Shown: positions 43,744 through 53,406 of the stretch, piece by piece
Layout: each line of letters opens with the position of its first letter
Numbering within the stretch: the stretch's first letter is position 1
NCBI GenBank assembly: GCA_014651175.1
Contig: BMWJ01000003.1
Coordinates: 682,001 to 746,000, forward strand
Length of the DNA: 64,000 nucleotides
Direction: 5' to 3'
Origin: Streptomyces clavifer
Lineage (GTDB): Bacteria > Actinomycetota > Actinomycetes > Streptomycetales > Streptomycetaceae
Position numbers and translations under genes: made by a program
Notes under the pieces: generated by a model
What the model saw: the letters and a program-made list of their open reading frames with translations, nothing else
What the model was told of the DNA's origin: nothing
The model's database searches: none

Positions 43744-44949
43744 GTGTCCCATGAAACCGCTCTCGCCCCCACCACCGCCCCCGGTGGAACGTCTGCGGGC
43801 AACCCGTACCGCAGGCTGCTCGCCACTCCCGGCGCCCGCGCCTTCACCGCGGGCAATCTCCTCGCCCGGCTGCCGATGGGGATGTTCAGCGTCAGCGCCG
43901 TCATCATGATCGCCGGCGCCCACGGCTCGTACGCCCTCGCCGGCGCCGTCACCGCCACCGGGCTCGCCGCGACCGCCGTGGTCGCCCCCTGGACGGCACG
44001 GCTCGTCGACCGGTACGGCCAGGCCCGGATCGCCGTGCCCGCCACCGCGCTCGCCGTGCTCGGCTCGCTCGCCCTGCTGCTCTGCGTGCACTACGAGGCG
44101 CCGGTCTGGACGCTCTTCGCCGCGTACGCGGCCACAGCCACCACCCCGAACACCGGCGGTATGTCCCGGGCCCGGTGGGCCCATCTGCACCGGGGCGACC
44201 CGGCGGCCCTGCACACCGCGAACTCCTTCGAGCAGGCCGTCGACGAACTGTGCTTCATGCTCGGCCCGGTCCTGGCCGCCACCCTGTGCGGGGCACTGTT
44301 CCCGGAGGCCGGCACCCTCACCGGCGCGATCCTCCTGATGACCGGCGTCCTGATCTTCGCCGCGCAACGGGCGACCGAGCCGCCGGTGGCGCCCCGCACC
44401 CGCGCAGCCTCACCCCTGCGGACCCCCGGCATGCCCGCCCTGCTCGCCGCCTTCCTCGCGACGGGCGCGGTGTTCGGCGCCATGGAGGTCGTCTCGATCG
44501 CCCACGCCGGCGGTGCGATCCTCGCCCTCCAGGCGGGTGGGTCCTGCGTGGCCGGACTGCTGTACGGGTCGCTGCGCCCCGCCGCGGACGTCCGGCGCCG
44601 GCTGCTGCTCTGCCTCGTGGGGATGACCGCCCTGATGTCCCTCCCGCTGATCGCCGCGTCCACGACCGGTTCCCTGCTCGTCCTGGCGGGCTGCCTGCTG
44701 CTCGCCGGTGCGGCCACGGCGCCCACCATGGTCACGGGCATGACGCTGGTGCAGCGCCTCACCCCGCAGGCGCAGCTCAACGAGGGCATGACGCTCGCGG
44801 TCACCGCACTGCTGGGCGGGATAGCCGTGGGCTCGGCGGCCGGCGGCTGGCTGGTGGAGCACTCCGGGACGGTGACCGGATACGTGGCGCCGATGTGCGC
44901 GGCGGCCGTCGCCATGGTCGTGGCAGCGGCAGGCACGCGCAGGGCCTGA
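43744..44949 (+). CDS. MFS transporter divergent from the LysR gene
   Basis: About 401 residues with 12 predicted spans (SVSAVIMIAGAHGSYALAGA, PWTARLVDRYGQAR as the motif-A-like loop). The GTG start at 43744 has GAGG 8 nt upstream. The open frame reaches 43681, but the first 60 nt are leader. Substrate unknown; control by the neighbouring LysR is likely. Confidence 0.85.
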   Translation: MSHETALAPTTAPGGTSAGNPYRRLLATPGARAFTAGNLLARLPMGMFSVSAVIMIAGAHGSYALAGAVTATGLAATAVVAPWTARLVDRYGQARIAVPATALAVLGSLALLLCVHYEAPVWTLFAAYAATATTPNTGGMSRARWAHLHRGDPAALHTANSFEQAVDELCFMLGPVLAATLCGALFPEAGTLTGAILLMTGVLIFAAQRATEPPVAPRTRAASPLRTPGMPALLAAFLATGAVFGAMEVVSIAHAGGAILALQAGGSCVAGLLYGSLRPAADVRRRLLLCLVGMTALMSLPLIAASTTGSLLVLAGCLLLAGAATAPTMVTGMTLVQRLTPQAQLNEGMTLAVTALLGGIAVGSAAGGWLVEHSGTVTGYVAPMCAAAVAMVVAAAGTRRA

Positions 44950-45001
44950 ATCCCGGATCGCACGGCCCGGACCCGGGCGGGCGGGCGGGCGGGCACAAAA
45001 A

Positions 45002-45040
45002 AACGAGGACCCCGCTGCCAGGGGCAACGGGGTCCTCGTT
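45002..45040 (-). terminator. Rho-independent terminator of ssrA
   Basis: A 13-bp perfect stem (45002-45014 with 45028-45040). On the minus strand it is followed by a T-run (forward A-run 44997-45003). It lies 14 nt past the tmRNA 3' end. Confidence 0.9.
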
Positions 45041-45053
45041 CACATGGGAATTG

Positions 45054-45438
45054 TGGAGATGGCGGGAATCGAACCCGCGTCCAACGGTGCGGAACCAGGG
45101 CTTCTCCGAGTGCAGTTCGCTACGCTTTTCTCGGCCCCGGAGGTCACGCGAACAAGCCTCCGACAGGCCCAGTCACTGTTAGATTTCCTTCAGGGCCCCG
45201 TGACCGGGCTCAGAAGTTTAGATCCCTTGTTGATGCCAGGATCCGGGTCGGGATCACCCCCGGGCTGACACTCCGCAGAGTCTTCGCTTAGCTGCTAATT
45301 AGGCAGCGAGGGCGAAGGCGGAGGAATCGCGCTTGGAATTGGCGATTATTGGTTGCGACATATGGTTAACGAGATCATTGCCGCTTCCTCGACTCGCTTC
45401 CCCTGCTTCGACATCCGCTGTCGAAACCGATCATCCCC
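45054..45438 (-). ncRNA. ssrA: Transfer-messenger RNA (tmRNA)
   Basis: A 385-nt gene. The 5' GGGGATG (45438-45432) pairs with the 3' CATCTCC (45061-45055) as a tRNA-like acceptor, with discriminator A at 45054 and T arm GCGGGTTCGATTCCCGC. The internal tag frame (45343-45302) encodes ANSKRDSSAFALAA and is followed by a TAA stop (45301-45299). With SmpB it rescues stalled ribosomes and marks truncated proteins for degradation. CCA is not encoded. The neighbouring smpB (110 bp upstream) shares the strand. Confidence 0.93.
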
Positions 45439-45548
45439 ATGTTGTTTTTTCAATCCGCGCACCTTCGCTGAGGTGCACGGCCCATCGTACGTGACCAACG
45501 CACGCCGGTGCCACCGTATTCCGGCTGCTCCGGGGGCGGGGCCCGCGG

Positions 45549-46037
45549 CTACGCGCTCCGCTGGCGCCGACGGGCCGCCGAGATCGCACGGTTCGTCTCC
45601 CGCGTGTCCTGCTTCTCACGCAGCGTCTGCCGCTTGTCGAACTCCTTCTTGCCCTTGGCGAGCGCGATCTCGACCTTCACCCGGCCGTCCTTGAAGTACA
45701 GGGCGAGGGGCACGATGGTGTGGCCCGTCTCCTGGGACTTCGACTCCAGCTTGTCGATCTCGGCCCGGTGCAGGAGCAGCTTGCGCTTGCGCTTGGCCGC
45801 GTGGTTGGTCCACGTGCCCTGCACGTACTCCGGTACGTGGATGTTGTGCAGCCACGCCTCGTGGTCGTCGATCTGGACGAAGCCGTCGACCAGCGACGCC
45901 CGGCCCATCCGCAGCGACTTGACCTCCGTACCCATGAGCACGAGGCCGCACTCGTAGGTGTCGAGGACGTGGTAGTCGTGCCGCGCCTTCTTGTTCTGCG
46001 CAATCATCTTGCGCCCGGTGTCTTTTTCCTTGGCCAT
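45549..46037 (-). CDS. smpB: SmpB, tmRNA-binding protein
   Basis: A 162-residue small RNA-binding protein ([39 protein letters not shown]), then the Lys/Arg-rich C-tail [22 protein letters not shown]. It escorts tmRNA to stalled ribosomes. It lies 18 bp downstream of the processing protease gene and upstream of ssrA, the conserved arrangement in Streptomyces. Confidence 0.95.
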   Translation of the reverse strand: MAKEKDTGRKMIAQNKKARHDYHVLDTYECGLVLMGTEVKSLRMGRASLVDGFVQIDDHEAWLHNIHVPEYVQGTWTNHAAKRKRKLLLHRAEIDKLESKSQETGHTIVPLALYFKDGRVKVEIALAKGKKEFDKRQTLREKQDTRETNRAISAARRRQRSA

Positions 46038-46055
46038 AGTGCGGTCATTTTCGCA

Positions 46056-47243
46056 CTACGACCCACCCCCGAGGCCACTCAATACCGTCTCGGCCCTCTG
46101 CTGGGCCTCCGGGCCCGCCCCGACGTCGGGTGTGATGCCGCTTCCCTCGACGCTCCGGCCCGCCGGAGTGCGGTACTGCCCGACGGTCAGCTCGGCCACG
46201 GAACCGCCCGGGAGCTTGCTGGGCATCTGCACGGAGCCCTTGCCGAAGGTGCGCGATCCGACGGTGACGGCCCTCCCCCGGTCCTGCAGCGCTCCGGTCA
46301 GCAGTTCGGCGGCGCTCATGGTGCCGCCGTCCACCAGGACGACCACGGGCCGGCCGGTGTCGCCGCCGGCATCGGCGTACAGGGCCCGCTGGTCGCCGTG
46401 CACGTCGTAGGTGGCGACCAGGCCGCCGTCCAGGAAGGCGGAGGAGGCGGTGACGGCCTCGGTGACCAGGCCGCCCGCGTTGGCCCGGAGGTCCAGGAGG
46501 ATCCCGGCGTCCCCGGGAGCGGCGTCCACGGCCTCGCGGACCGCGGTGCCCGCGCCCTTGGTGAAGGCGGCGACCTTGATCAGTACGGCGGAGGAGGGGG
46601 CGTCGCCCAGCCGCCGGACGGTGACCGCCTCGGTGCTGAGCCGGGCCCGCCGCAGGGTCGCGGTCCAGGTGTGGCCGCCGCGCCGGAGCCCGAGGACGAC
46701 CGGGGTGCCCTCGGCCGCCCCCGTACGGTCGCCGCGCAGCAGCGCGACCACTTCGGCGACGGGACGCCCGCCGACGGCTCGGCCGTCGACCGTGCGCAGC
46801 AGGTCGCCCTCCCGCACACCCGCCAGGTCCGCGGGACCGCCTGCCTGGACGCCGGTCACGGCGATCACTCCGCGGGAGGAGCGGCGCGCGGAGATGCCCA
46901 CACCGGTGTACGAGCCGTCGAGAGCCTGCTCGAACTCCTTGTACTCCCGCTCGTCGTACACCGCGCCCCAGCGGTCCCCGCTGCGGCTGACGACCTCTTC
47001 GGCGGCGGCGGTGCCGGACTTCCCGTCGGCCTCGGCGTCGGCCGCGGCGTCCGCGATCTCCTCGCCGTCCACGGACCCGACGGTGGAGGAGACGGCACGG
47101 GTCTTTATCTCCGCGTCCTTGTCGTCCTGGCGCGGCAGCGAGCCGGTGGCCGCGGCGGTGGCCAGCACACTCGCGAAGACCAATGTCAGGGCCGCCCCGC
47201 GGTGGACACCGCGGGGCACCCAACGGTGCGTGAGGCCCGGCAT
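46056..47243 (-). CDS. C-terminal processing protease (S41, CtpA-like)
   Basis: About 395 residues. An N-terminal membrane or signal helix (14-33) leads into a PDZ domain (about 115-195, with SYTGVGISA and AGVREGDLL). The S41 catalytic region follows: Ser310 in GGTMSAAE and Lys335 in TFGKGSV. The dyad marks a C-terminal protease acting outside the membrane on tails of exported proteins. It is flanked by ftsX and smpB in one transcript. Start ATG 47243; the open frame reaching 47414 is upstream leader. Confidence 0.9.
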   Translation of the reverse strand: MPGLTHRWVPRGVHRGAALTLVFASVLATAAATGSLPRQDDKDAEIKTRAVSSTVGSVDGEEIADAAADAEADGKSGTAAAEEVVSRSGDRWGAVYDEREYKEFEQALDGSYTGVGISARRSSRGVIAVTGVQAGGPADLAGVREGDLLRTVDGRAVGGRPVAEVVALLRGDRTGAAEGTPVVLGLRRGGHTWTATLRRARLSTEAVTVRRLGDAPSSAVLIKVAAFTKGAGTAVREAVDAAPGDAGILLDLRANAGGLVTEAVTASSAFLDGGLVATYDVHGDQRALYADAGGDTGRPVVVLVDGGTMSAAELLTGALQDRGRAVTVGSRTFGKGSVQMPSKLPGGSVAELTVGQYRTPAGRSVEGSGITPDVGAGPEAQQRAETVLSGLGGGS

Positions 47244-47311
47244 GGCGACGAGTCTAGGACAACGCCCCGACGGCGCACGGCTGGTCGGCCGCACGCCGCA
47301 CGGGGCGCTCG

Positions 47312-48232
47312 TCACACCTTCAGGTACTTGCGCAACGCGAAGAGAGCGGCAACAGCCGGCATCAGCAACCCGATCGCGAGGACCAGCGGAAGCTTGGTGA
47401 GCACCGCTTCCCATCCGATGAAGTCGATCAGGTTCAGCTTCTCCTGGAGCGCCAGACCGCCGTCGATCAGGAAGTACCGGGCCGCGAGCAGGATCACGCA
47501 GGCGAGCAGGCCGCCGATCAGACCGGCGAACGCGGCCTCCATGATGAACGGCATCTGGATGTAGAACCCGGACGCCCCCACCAGCCGCATGATGCCCGTC
47601 TCCCGTCTCCGGCTGAACGCCGAGACGCGGACGGTGTTGACGATGAGCATCAGCGCGATGACGAGCATCAGCACCATCAGGAAGACGGCGGCCACGTTCA
47701 TGCCGTTCATCAGCCCGAAGAGGTTGTCCAGGATGCTCCGCTGGTCCTGGACGGACTGCACCCCGTCACGGCCGGCGAAGGCCGTCGCGACGACCTTGTA
47801 CTTCTGCGGGTCCTTCAGCTTGACCCGGAACGACTCCTGCATCTGGTCCGGCGTGATGTTGCCGGCCATCGGGGAATCGCCGAACTGCTCCTGGTAGTGC
47901 TTGTACGCCTCGTCGACCGTCTCGAAGAGGACCGGCTTCTCGACGGCGTCCATCTTCTCGAGATCGGCCTTGATCTCCTTCTTCTGCTGTGCGGTGACGG
48001 CACCCTTGGCGCACTTGGGAACGTCCTTGGCGTCGTTCTTGTTGCAGAGGAAGATCGAGACGTTGACCTTGTCGTACCAGTAGGTCTTCATCGAGCTGAC
48101 CTGCTCGCGCATCAACAGCGCACCGCCGAACAGGGCGAGCGAGAGGGCGACGGAGACCACGACCGCGAAGGTCATCGTGAGGTTGCGACGAAGACCGACG
48201 CCGATCTCCGACAGGACGAACTGGGCGCGCAT
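47312..48232 (-). CDS. ftsX: Cell division protein FtsX
   Basis: A 306-residue ABC-type permease with four spans: one near 20-45, an extracytoplasmic loop (45-165) and three more spans (170-300). With FtsE it forms the FtsEX complex that controls peptidoglycan hydrolases at division. The FtsX opening MRAQFVLSEIGVGLRRNLTMTFAV is conserved. It lies 35 bp after ftsE. Confidence 0.95.
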   Translation of the reverse strand: MRAQFVLSEIGVGLRRNLTMTFAVVVSVALSLALFGGALLMREQVSSMKTYWYDKVNVSIFLCNKNDAKDVPKCAKGAVTAQQKKEIKADLEKMDAVEKPVLFETVDEAYKHYQEQFGDSPMAGNITPDQMQESFRVKLKDPQKYKVVATAFAGRDGVQSVQDQRSILDNLFGLMNGMNVAAVFLMVLMLVIALMLIVNTVRVSAFSRRRETGIMRLVGASGFYIQMPFIMEAAFAGLIGGLLACVILLAARYFLIDGGLALQEKLNLIDFIGWEAVLTKLPLVLAIGLLMPAVAALFALRKYLKV

Positions 48233-48267
48233 GGCGTCCTTTCAGTACTCGATGCTCGTGCAGGTGC

Positions 48268-48957
48268 TCAGTGCTGGTAGCCGTAGACGCCGCGCGCCTG
48301 GTCACGTACGAGACGGCCCTGCTCGAGCTCGATGACGCGCTTGCGCATCTGGTCGACGATGTTCTGGTCGTGGGTCGCCATGATCACGGTGGTGCCGGTC
48401 CGGTTGATCCGGTCCAGCAGCTTCATGATGCCCACGGAGGTCTGGGGGTCGAGGTTGCCGGTCGGCTCGTCCGCGATCAGCAGCATGGGGCGGTTGACGA
48501 ACGCGCGGGCGATCGCGACGCGTTGCTGCTCACCACCGGAGAGCTCGCCGGGCATGCGGTCCTCCTTGCCCCCGAGACCGACGAGGTCGAGCACCTGCGG
48601 AACGGCCTTGCGGATCTCACCGCGGGGCTTGCCGATGACCTCCTGCGCGAAGGCCACGTTCTCGGCGACGGTCTTGTTGGGCAGGAGCCGGAAGTCCTGG
48701 AAGACCGTGCCCAGCTGGCGGCGCATCTGCGGCACCTTCCAGTTGGACAGGCGCGCGAGGTCCTTGCCGAGCACATGGACCATGCCCTGACTGGCGCGCT
48801 CCTCACGGAGGATGAGCCGCATGAAGGTGGACTTGCCGGAGCCGGAGGAGCCCACCAGGAAGACGAACTCGCCCTTCTCGATGTCGAGTGAGACGTCCCG
48901 GAGAGCTGGGCGGCTCTGCTTCGGGTAGGTCTTGGAGACGTTGTCGAATCGGATCAC
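48268..48957 (-). CDS. ftsE: Cell division ATP-binding protein FtsE
   Basis: A 229-residue ABC ATPase. Walker A is GSSGSGKS (36-43), the signature LSGGEQQ, and Walker B is LLIADEP with the D-loop after it. Start GTG 48957 ([14 protein letters not shown]); the open frame extends to 49059 but is leader. It couples ATP use to FtsX in cell-wall remodelling. It is the first gene of the ftsE-ftsX-ctp-smpB run. Confidence 0.95.
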   Translation of the reverse strand: MIRFDNVSKTYPKQSRPALRDVSLDIEKGEFVFLVGSSGSGKSTFMRLILREERASQGMVHVLGKDLARLSNWKVPQMRRQLGTVFQDFRLLPNKTVAENVAFAQEVIGKPRGEIRKAVPQVLDLVGLGGKEDRMPGELSGGEQQRVAIARAFVNRPMLLIADEPTGNLDPQTSVGIMKLLDRINRTGTTVIMATHDQNIVDQMRKRVIELEQGRLVRDQARGVYGYQH

Positions 48958-49214
48958 GGATGCACCACGGTCGGCCGGGAGTAGGTGTGCGTGACCATAC
49001 GCGAACCGGGCTGACGCGTGCAGTCGGCGTCCGGCAATGAGGGATTTGTGACGGAACACGGCGGGGAACGAAACGGGGCGTGCCGGACCTTGTCCGGCGG
49101 GCCGCGCCGAAATCGGTGCGAGCTGGCACAGTGGTAGGGGGAACGGTTGCGTTTCCCTGAGCGTTGTGCGGAGAGAACGTGATGCGGCTCCGCCGCGCGG
49201 GAGGAGGAATGCGC

Positions 49215-49406
49215 ATGACCTATGACCGACTGGTGTGCGCGAACTGCGCGGCGCCCGTGGCCGAGGGACGCTGCCGCGTCTGCCGGGCGAGCCGGGAGCG
49301 GATGCAGGACCAGGGTCCGTTCGCGGGCCTGAACCCGGCCATGCTGATAGCGCTCATGGTGATCCTCGTGGCCGCTCTGGCGCTGCTGGCGCACCAAGCC
49401 GTCTGA
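49215..49406 (+). CDS. Small zinc-ribbon membrane protein
   Basis: About 63 residues: a [16 protein letters not shown] zinc ribbon (two CxxC pairs), then a linker and one transmembrane helix ([22 protein letters not shown]). The ATG at 49215 has GGAGGA 6-7 nt upstream. The alternative ATG at 49209 is too close to that site. It is divergent from ftsE, and its function is unknown. Confidence 0.8.
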   Translation: MTYDRLVCANCAAPVAEGRCRVCRASRERMQDQGPFAGLNPAMLIALMVILVAALALLAHQAV

Positions 49407-49479
49407 CGGGGCGACGCGCCGGGCCTGACACGGCCGAGACGTGCGCGTACGGGCCGCTGGAGCAGTTCGGGTACGTGCA

Positions 49480-49514
49480 AGGGCCCGGGAGGCCGTCACG
49501 GCCTCCCGGGCCCT
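49480..49514. terminator. Bidirectional hairpin terminator
   Basis: A long stem (49480-49495 with 49499-49514, about 16 bp) between the convergent small membrane protein gene and the LAETG surface protein gene. Confidence 0.8.
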
Positions 49515-49534
49515 CATTCGTGCGTGTACGGCCT

Positions 49535-50506
49535 CTAGGCGACCGTACGACCGCCGCCGACCAGACGCGGCAGCAGGCGGAAGCCGATACCGCCGGCGAT
49601 CATCGTCGCGGCGCCGACCAGCAGGAACGTGGTCTCGGCCGCACCGGTCTCGGCGAGCTCGTCCTTGCCCTGGCTCTGCTCGACCGGCTTGTTGCCGACG
49701 CTGTCGGTGTCGGTGTTGTCGGCGCACGCGGCACCGTCGAGGTCGACGGTGCAGGTGCCGGCGCCACCGTCGGTGTCACCCGTCGTGGAACCGGTGGCGC
49801 CGGTGTCACCACCGGTCACACCGCCGTTGGTGGTCGAGCCACCGTCGGTGCCGCCATCAGTACCGCCATCGGTGCCGCCGTCGGTCCCACCGTCAGTGCC
49901 GCCGTCGGTCCCACCATCGGTGCCGCCGTCGGTGCCGCCGTCGGTCCCACCATCGGTCCCACCATCGGTACCGCCGTCGGTCCCACCATCGGTCCCACCA
50001 TCGGTCCCACCATCGGTACCGCCGTCGGTCCCACCATCGGTCCCACCGTCAGTGCCACCATCGGTACCGCCGTCGGTCCCACCATCGGTGCCACCGTCAG
50101 TGCCACCATCGGTACCGCCGTCGGTCCCACCATCGGTACCGCCGTCGGTCCCACCGTCAGTACCACCATCGGTACCGCCGTCGACACCACCATCGGTGCC
50201 ACCATCGGTGCCACCGTCAGTACCAGTACCGCCGTCGACACCGCCGTCAGTGCCGCCGTCAGTCCCACCATCGGTACCACCATCGGTACCACCGTCAGTG
50301 GCACCGCCGTCGGCGCCCGCGTCGACTCCACCGAGGAGGCCGCCGATGAGCTCGGGCTCGTCCTGGACCATGGTCTCGCTGCTCGAGTTCTCCTCGAGCG
50401 TGTAACCGGCGGCCTGTGCCGCACCGGCGACGGTGAGCGAGGCACCCGCGGCAATAACCGCACCGGCGGCTATCCGCGCGACGCGGATTCGCGTCTTCTT
50501 CGTCAT
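49535..50506 (-). CDS. Repetitive (TDGG)n surface protein with LAETG sorting signal
   Basis: A 323-residue exported protein. The signal peptide ends near AQA-A (residue 32). Residues 70-223 are almost pure Thr-Asp-Gly-Gly repeats (about 38 units). A Cys-containing segment follows (TCTVDLDGAACAD). The C-terminus has LAETG (284-288), a hydrophobic helix (FLLVGAATMIAGGIGF) and a basic tail, the sortase class E pattern used by Streptomyces chaplins. It should be anchored to peptidoglycan as an extended, acidic, possibly calcium-binding or spacer repeat. Confidence 0.88.
   Translation of the reverse strand: MTKKTRIRVARIAAGAVIAAGASLTVAGAAQAAGYTLEENSSSETMVQDEPELIGGLLGGVDAGADGGATDGGTDGGTDGGTDGGTDGGVDGGTGTDGGTDGGTDGGVDGGTDGGTDGGTDGGTDGGTDGGTDGGTDGGTDGGTDGGTDGGTDGGTDGGTDGGTDGGTDGGTDGGTDGGTDGGTDGGTDGGTDGGTDGGTDGGTDGGTDGGTDGGTDGGTDGGSTTNGGVTGGDTGATGSTTGDTDGGAGTCTVDLDGAACADNTDTDSVGNKPVEQSQGKDELAETGAAETTFLLVGAATMIAGGIGFRLLPRLVGGGRTVA
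49838..50302. repeat. 12-bp tandem repeat coding for TDGG units
   Basis: About 38 near-identical 12-bp units, with frequent swaps among GGT/GGC/GGA and ACC/ACT codons. The pattern suggests copy-number change by slippage or unequal exchange. Confidence 0.9.
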
Positions 50507-50807
50507 CTGTTGCTACCCCCAGTAGCTGATCTCGTCAGAGGAGCAGCCGTACGCGGTCCACGGCCCTGCGGGGTCACACTCTCTGCAGGGCCACGCCGTA
50601 CCGTGGTCATCCCGCCCGCCCCCGATCACACCTGTCCCAGACATACGCATGCTGCTCCAGCACCCTGTCCAGAGTTAAGGACTACGTCAAGGCCGTTCCG
50701 GGTCATACGCGGCGCTATGGGGGTTCTTGACGGCTAATCGGAACCACGACTGTGACGCATTCGCCACACGGGCCGCCAACTCCCCCGCGCGGGGCGGGAC
50801 AAGCGAA
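50507..50807. other. Region between the LAETG gene start and the prfB terminator
   Basis: About 300 bp without a gene. It carries the leader and promoter of the LAETG protein gene (A/T-rich patch around 50640-50720). No clear operator is seen. Confidence 0.4.
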
Positions 50808-50839
50808 CGGGCCCGGGCAGGATTCCCTGCCCGGGCCCG
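50808..50839 (-). terminator. 14-bp hairpin terminator of prfB
   Basis: Arms 50808-50821 and 50826-50839 pair perfectly round an ATTC tetraloop, 19 nt beyond the prfB stop. Confidence 0.85.
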
Positions 50840-50857
50840 ACTGCCGTACGGATACGG

Positions 50858-51964
50858 CTACTTCTCGCTCTGCTTGCGCCAACGGATGCCGGCCTCGATG
50901 AAGCCGTCGATCTCTCCGTTGAAGACCGCCTCCGGGTTGCCCATCTCGAAGTCCGTACGCAGGTCCTTGACCATCTGGTACGGGTGAAGGACGTACGAAC
51001 GCATCTGGTTGCCCCAGGAGTTGCCGCCGTCGCCCTTGAGCGCGTTCATCTTGGCCTGCTCCTCCTGGCGGCGGCGCTCGAGGAGCTTCGCCTGGAGGAC
51101 GTTCATCGCGGACGCCTTGTTCTGGATCTGCGAGCGCTCGTTCTGGCAGGAGACGACGATGCCGGTGGGCAGGTGGGTCAGACGCACCGCGGAGTCCGTG
51201 GTGTTGACGCCCTGGCCGCCGGGGCCCGAGGAGCGGTACACGTCGACGCGGAGCTCGGACTCGTCGATCTCGACGTGGTCCGTCTGCTCGACCACGGGCA
51301 GCACCTCGACACCCGCGAAGGACGTCTGGCGCCTGCCCTGGTTGTCGAACGGCGAGATGCGGACGAGCCGGTGGGTGCCCTGCTCGACGGAGAGCGTGCC
51401 GTAGGCGTACGGGACCTCCACGGCGAAGGTGGTCGACTTGATGCCGGCCTCTTCGGCGTACGCCGTCTCGTAGACCTCGGTCTTGTAGTTGTGGCGCTCG
51501 GCCCAGCGGAGGTACATGCGCTGGAGCTTCTCGGCGAAGTCCGCGGCATCCACTCCGCCGGCCTCGGCCCGGATGGTGACCAGGGCCTCGCGCGCGTCGT
51601 ACTCGCCGGAGAGGAGCGTGCGGACCTCCATCTCGTCCAGCGCCTTCCGGACGGACTCCAGCTCTGTCTCCGCCTCCGCGAGAGCGTCGGCGTCACCCTC
51701 GTCCTCGGCGAGCTCGAAGAGGACCTCGAGGTCGTCGATGCGACCGCGCAGGGCCTCGGTCTTTCGCACCTCGGCCTGGAGGTGCGAAAGCTTGCTGGTG
51801 ATCTTCTGCGCCGCATCCGGGTCGTCCCAGAGGGACGGCGCCGCCGCCTGCTCTTCGAGCGCGGCGATGTCGACCCTCAGCGCATCCAGGTCCAGGACGG
51901 CCTCGATCGACCCCATGGTCGAGGAGAGGGACTTCAGCTCTTCGGAAATATCGACGACTGCCAC
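50858..51964 (-). CDS. prfB: Peptide chain release factor 2
   Basis: A 368-residue class I release factor for UAA and UGA. The stop-codon motif SPF (in RISPFDNQG) and the GGQ catalytic loop ([10 protein letters not shown]) are present. The frame is continuous from [10 protein letters not shown] to SEK, so the autoregulatory +1 frameshift found in many bacteria is absent, as expected for Actinobacteria. It lies downstream of the pkaA-pkaB pair on the same strand. Confidence 0.95.
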   Translation of the reverse strand: MAVVDISEELKSLSSTMGSIEAVLDLDALRVDIAALEEQAAAPSLWDDPDAAQKITSKLSHLQAEVRKTEALRGRIDDLEVLFELAEDEGDADALAEAETELESVRKALDEMEVRTLLSGEYDAREALVTIRAEAGGVDAADFAEKLQRMYLRWAERHNYKTEVYETAYAEEAGIKSTTFAVEVPYAYGTLSVEQGTHRLVRISPFDNQGRRQTSFAGVEVLPVVEQTDHVEIDESELRVDVYRSSGPGGQGVNTTDSAVRLTHLPTGIVVSCQNERSQIQNKASAMNVLQAKLLERRRQEEQAKMNALKGDGGNSWGNQMRSYVLHPYQMVKDLRTDFEMGNPEAVFNGEIDGFIEAGIRWRKQSEK

Positions 51965-52022
51965 GGGTCCAGCCTAACGGCTGGACGGATGAACCTGTCC
52001 CTCCCCCGGCCCAGCGGGGCTC

Positions 52023-53261
52023 TCAGGGCGCCGACGGCGCCGAATTCTTCGTGTCCTGGGGCGTGGCGCCCGCGTCGTCGCCGCTGGTCGCGAGCCAGCC
52101 GGCCACCCCTACGGCCGCACACAGGACGAGCGCGGCCGCACCGAGCGTGATGCGGCGCTTACGGACGGCCGCCGACTTGTTACGGGCGGATCCGGGCCGC
52201 GGCCGGCCCGGGGCGCGCGGGGCGCGGGCGGTGCCCAGGGGGCCGCCGGCCAGCTCGTCGGGGGCCGGGACGCGCATGCTCGTGTGGGTGTCCCGGTTGG
52301 AGTCCGGGGAGGAGCCGGGGACCAGCGGGACCGCGCCGCGCCGACGGGGCTCCTCGGGGGCCGGGGTGTACTGCTGCTCGTCGTACGTCTGCTGTTCGGC
52401 CTCGGTATCCGGCTCGTCGACGTCGAGCGGGGGTATCCCGGACAGGAGCGGGAGCAGCTCCCGCAGGCGGGTCGCGAGCTCGGAGGCGCGCAGCCGGGAG
52501 GCCGGGGCCTTGGCCAGGCACTGGATCAGGAGCTGCCAGAGCTCCTCGGGAATGCCCGGGAGCGGCACGACGGTCTCGGTGACGTGACGGCGCAGTACGG
52601 CGCCCGGATGGCCTCCACCGAAGGGAGTGAAGCCCGCGAGGAGCTCGTACAGCACCGTGGCGAGGGCGTAGATGTCCACGGCGGCGCGCGGCGGGAGGCC
52701 CTCGACGATCTCGGGGGCCAGGTAGTCCGGGGTGCCGATGATCTTGGTGGCCTTGGTGCGGCGCGGGGTGTCGATCAGCTTGGCGACGCCGAAGTCGGTG
52801 AGCAGGGCGGGGTGTGAGCCGCCGGGCCCCTGCGGGCCCTCCATGTCGAGCAGGATGTTCTCCGGCTTGACGTCGCGGTGAACCACTCCGGCGCGGTGCG
52901 CCGCGGCGAGCCCGTCGGCGACGTCGGCGATGATCGCCGCGGCGGCCTCGGGCGCGAGGCGGCGTTCCCGGTCGAGCCGGGTGCGCAGATCGGTGCCGCG
53001 CACCAGATCCATGACCAGCGCCAGGTCGGTGCCGTCCACCACGAGGTCGCGGACGGCGACCACGTGCGGATGGTCGAGCCCGAGCAGAGCGGTCCGCTCC
53101 TGTACGAAGCGGCCCACGAGCTCCTGGTCGGACGCGAGGTCCTCGCGGAGCAGCTTGATGGCGACGGGGCCCTCGGGCCCCTCGCCGAGCCACACCGTGC
53201 CGGCGCTGCCGCGCCCCAGGATCTGGTGGGCGGTGTACCGGCTGCCGATATTCCGTGCCAA
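52023..53261 (-). CDS. pkaB: Ser/Thr protein kinase, PkaB-like
   Basis: A 412-residue Hanks-type kinase. The Gly-rich loop is GRGSAGTV, the Lys is at 36 (VAIKLL), the catalytic Asp at 130 (HRDVKPEN), and DFG at 156-158. The juxtamembrane region is Pro/Glu/Arg-rich, followed by one transmembrane helix (about 370-395) and a short external tail without PASTA repeats. It is downstream of pkaA, as in S. coelicolor (from memory SCO2973). Confidence 0.88.
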   Translation of the reverse strand: MARNIGSRYTAHQILGRGSAGTVWLGEGPEGPVAIKLLREDLASDQELVGRFVQERTALLGLDHPHVVAVRDLVVDGTDLALVMDLVRGTDLRTRLDRERRLAPEAAAAIIADVADGLAAAHRAGVVHRDVKPENILLDMEGPQGPGGSHPALLTDFGVAKLIDTPRRTKATKIIGTPDYLAPEIVEGLPPRAAVDIYALATVLYELLAGFTPFGGGHPGAVLRRHVTETVVPLPGIPEELWQLLIQCLAKAPASRLRASELATRLRELLPLLSGIPPLDVDEPDTEAEQQTYDEQQYTPAPEEPRRRGAVPLVPGSSPDSNRDTHTSMRVPAPDELAGGPLGTARAPRAPGRPRPGSARNKSAAVRKRRITLGAAALVLCAAVGVAGWLATSGDDAGATPQDTKNSAPSAP

Positions 53262-53348
53262 GACTGCTCCCTCAGCGGCTGGCGTTGACCCCCGGTCGAC
53301 AAAGTTACGCGGCGATCGGGGTACTGCGTGCCCTGGACGGCGCCAACC

Positions 53349-53385
53349 TCGACTTCTGCGGGCGAATTGGGCCCGCAGAAGTCGA
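53349..53385 (-). terminator. 15-bp hairpin between pkaA and pkaB
   Basis: Arms 53349-53363 and 53371-53385 are perfect complements with a 7-nt loop. It lies 22 nt past the pkaA stop and 88 nt before the pkaB start, so it may terminate or attenuate read-through into pkaB. Short direct repeats GTCGACAAAG(T/G)TAC flank it at about 53296 and 53382. Confidence 0.6.
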
Positions 53386-53406
53386 CAAAGGTACAGAGTC
53401 GGGGCG

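Noticed and set aside
49838..50302. CRISPR-like repeat array
   Set aside because: 12-bp units in frame inside a signal-peptide/LAETG protein, without spacers.
50858..51964. Possible prfB programmed frameshift
   Set aside because: The frame is continuous, with no internal stop near codon 26.
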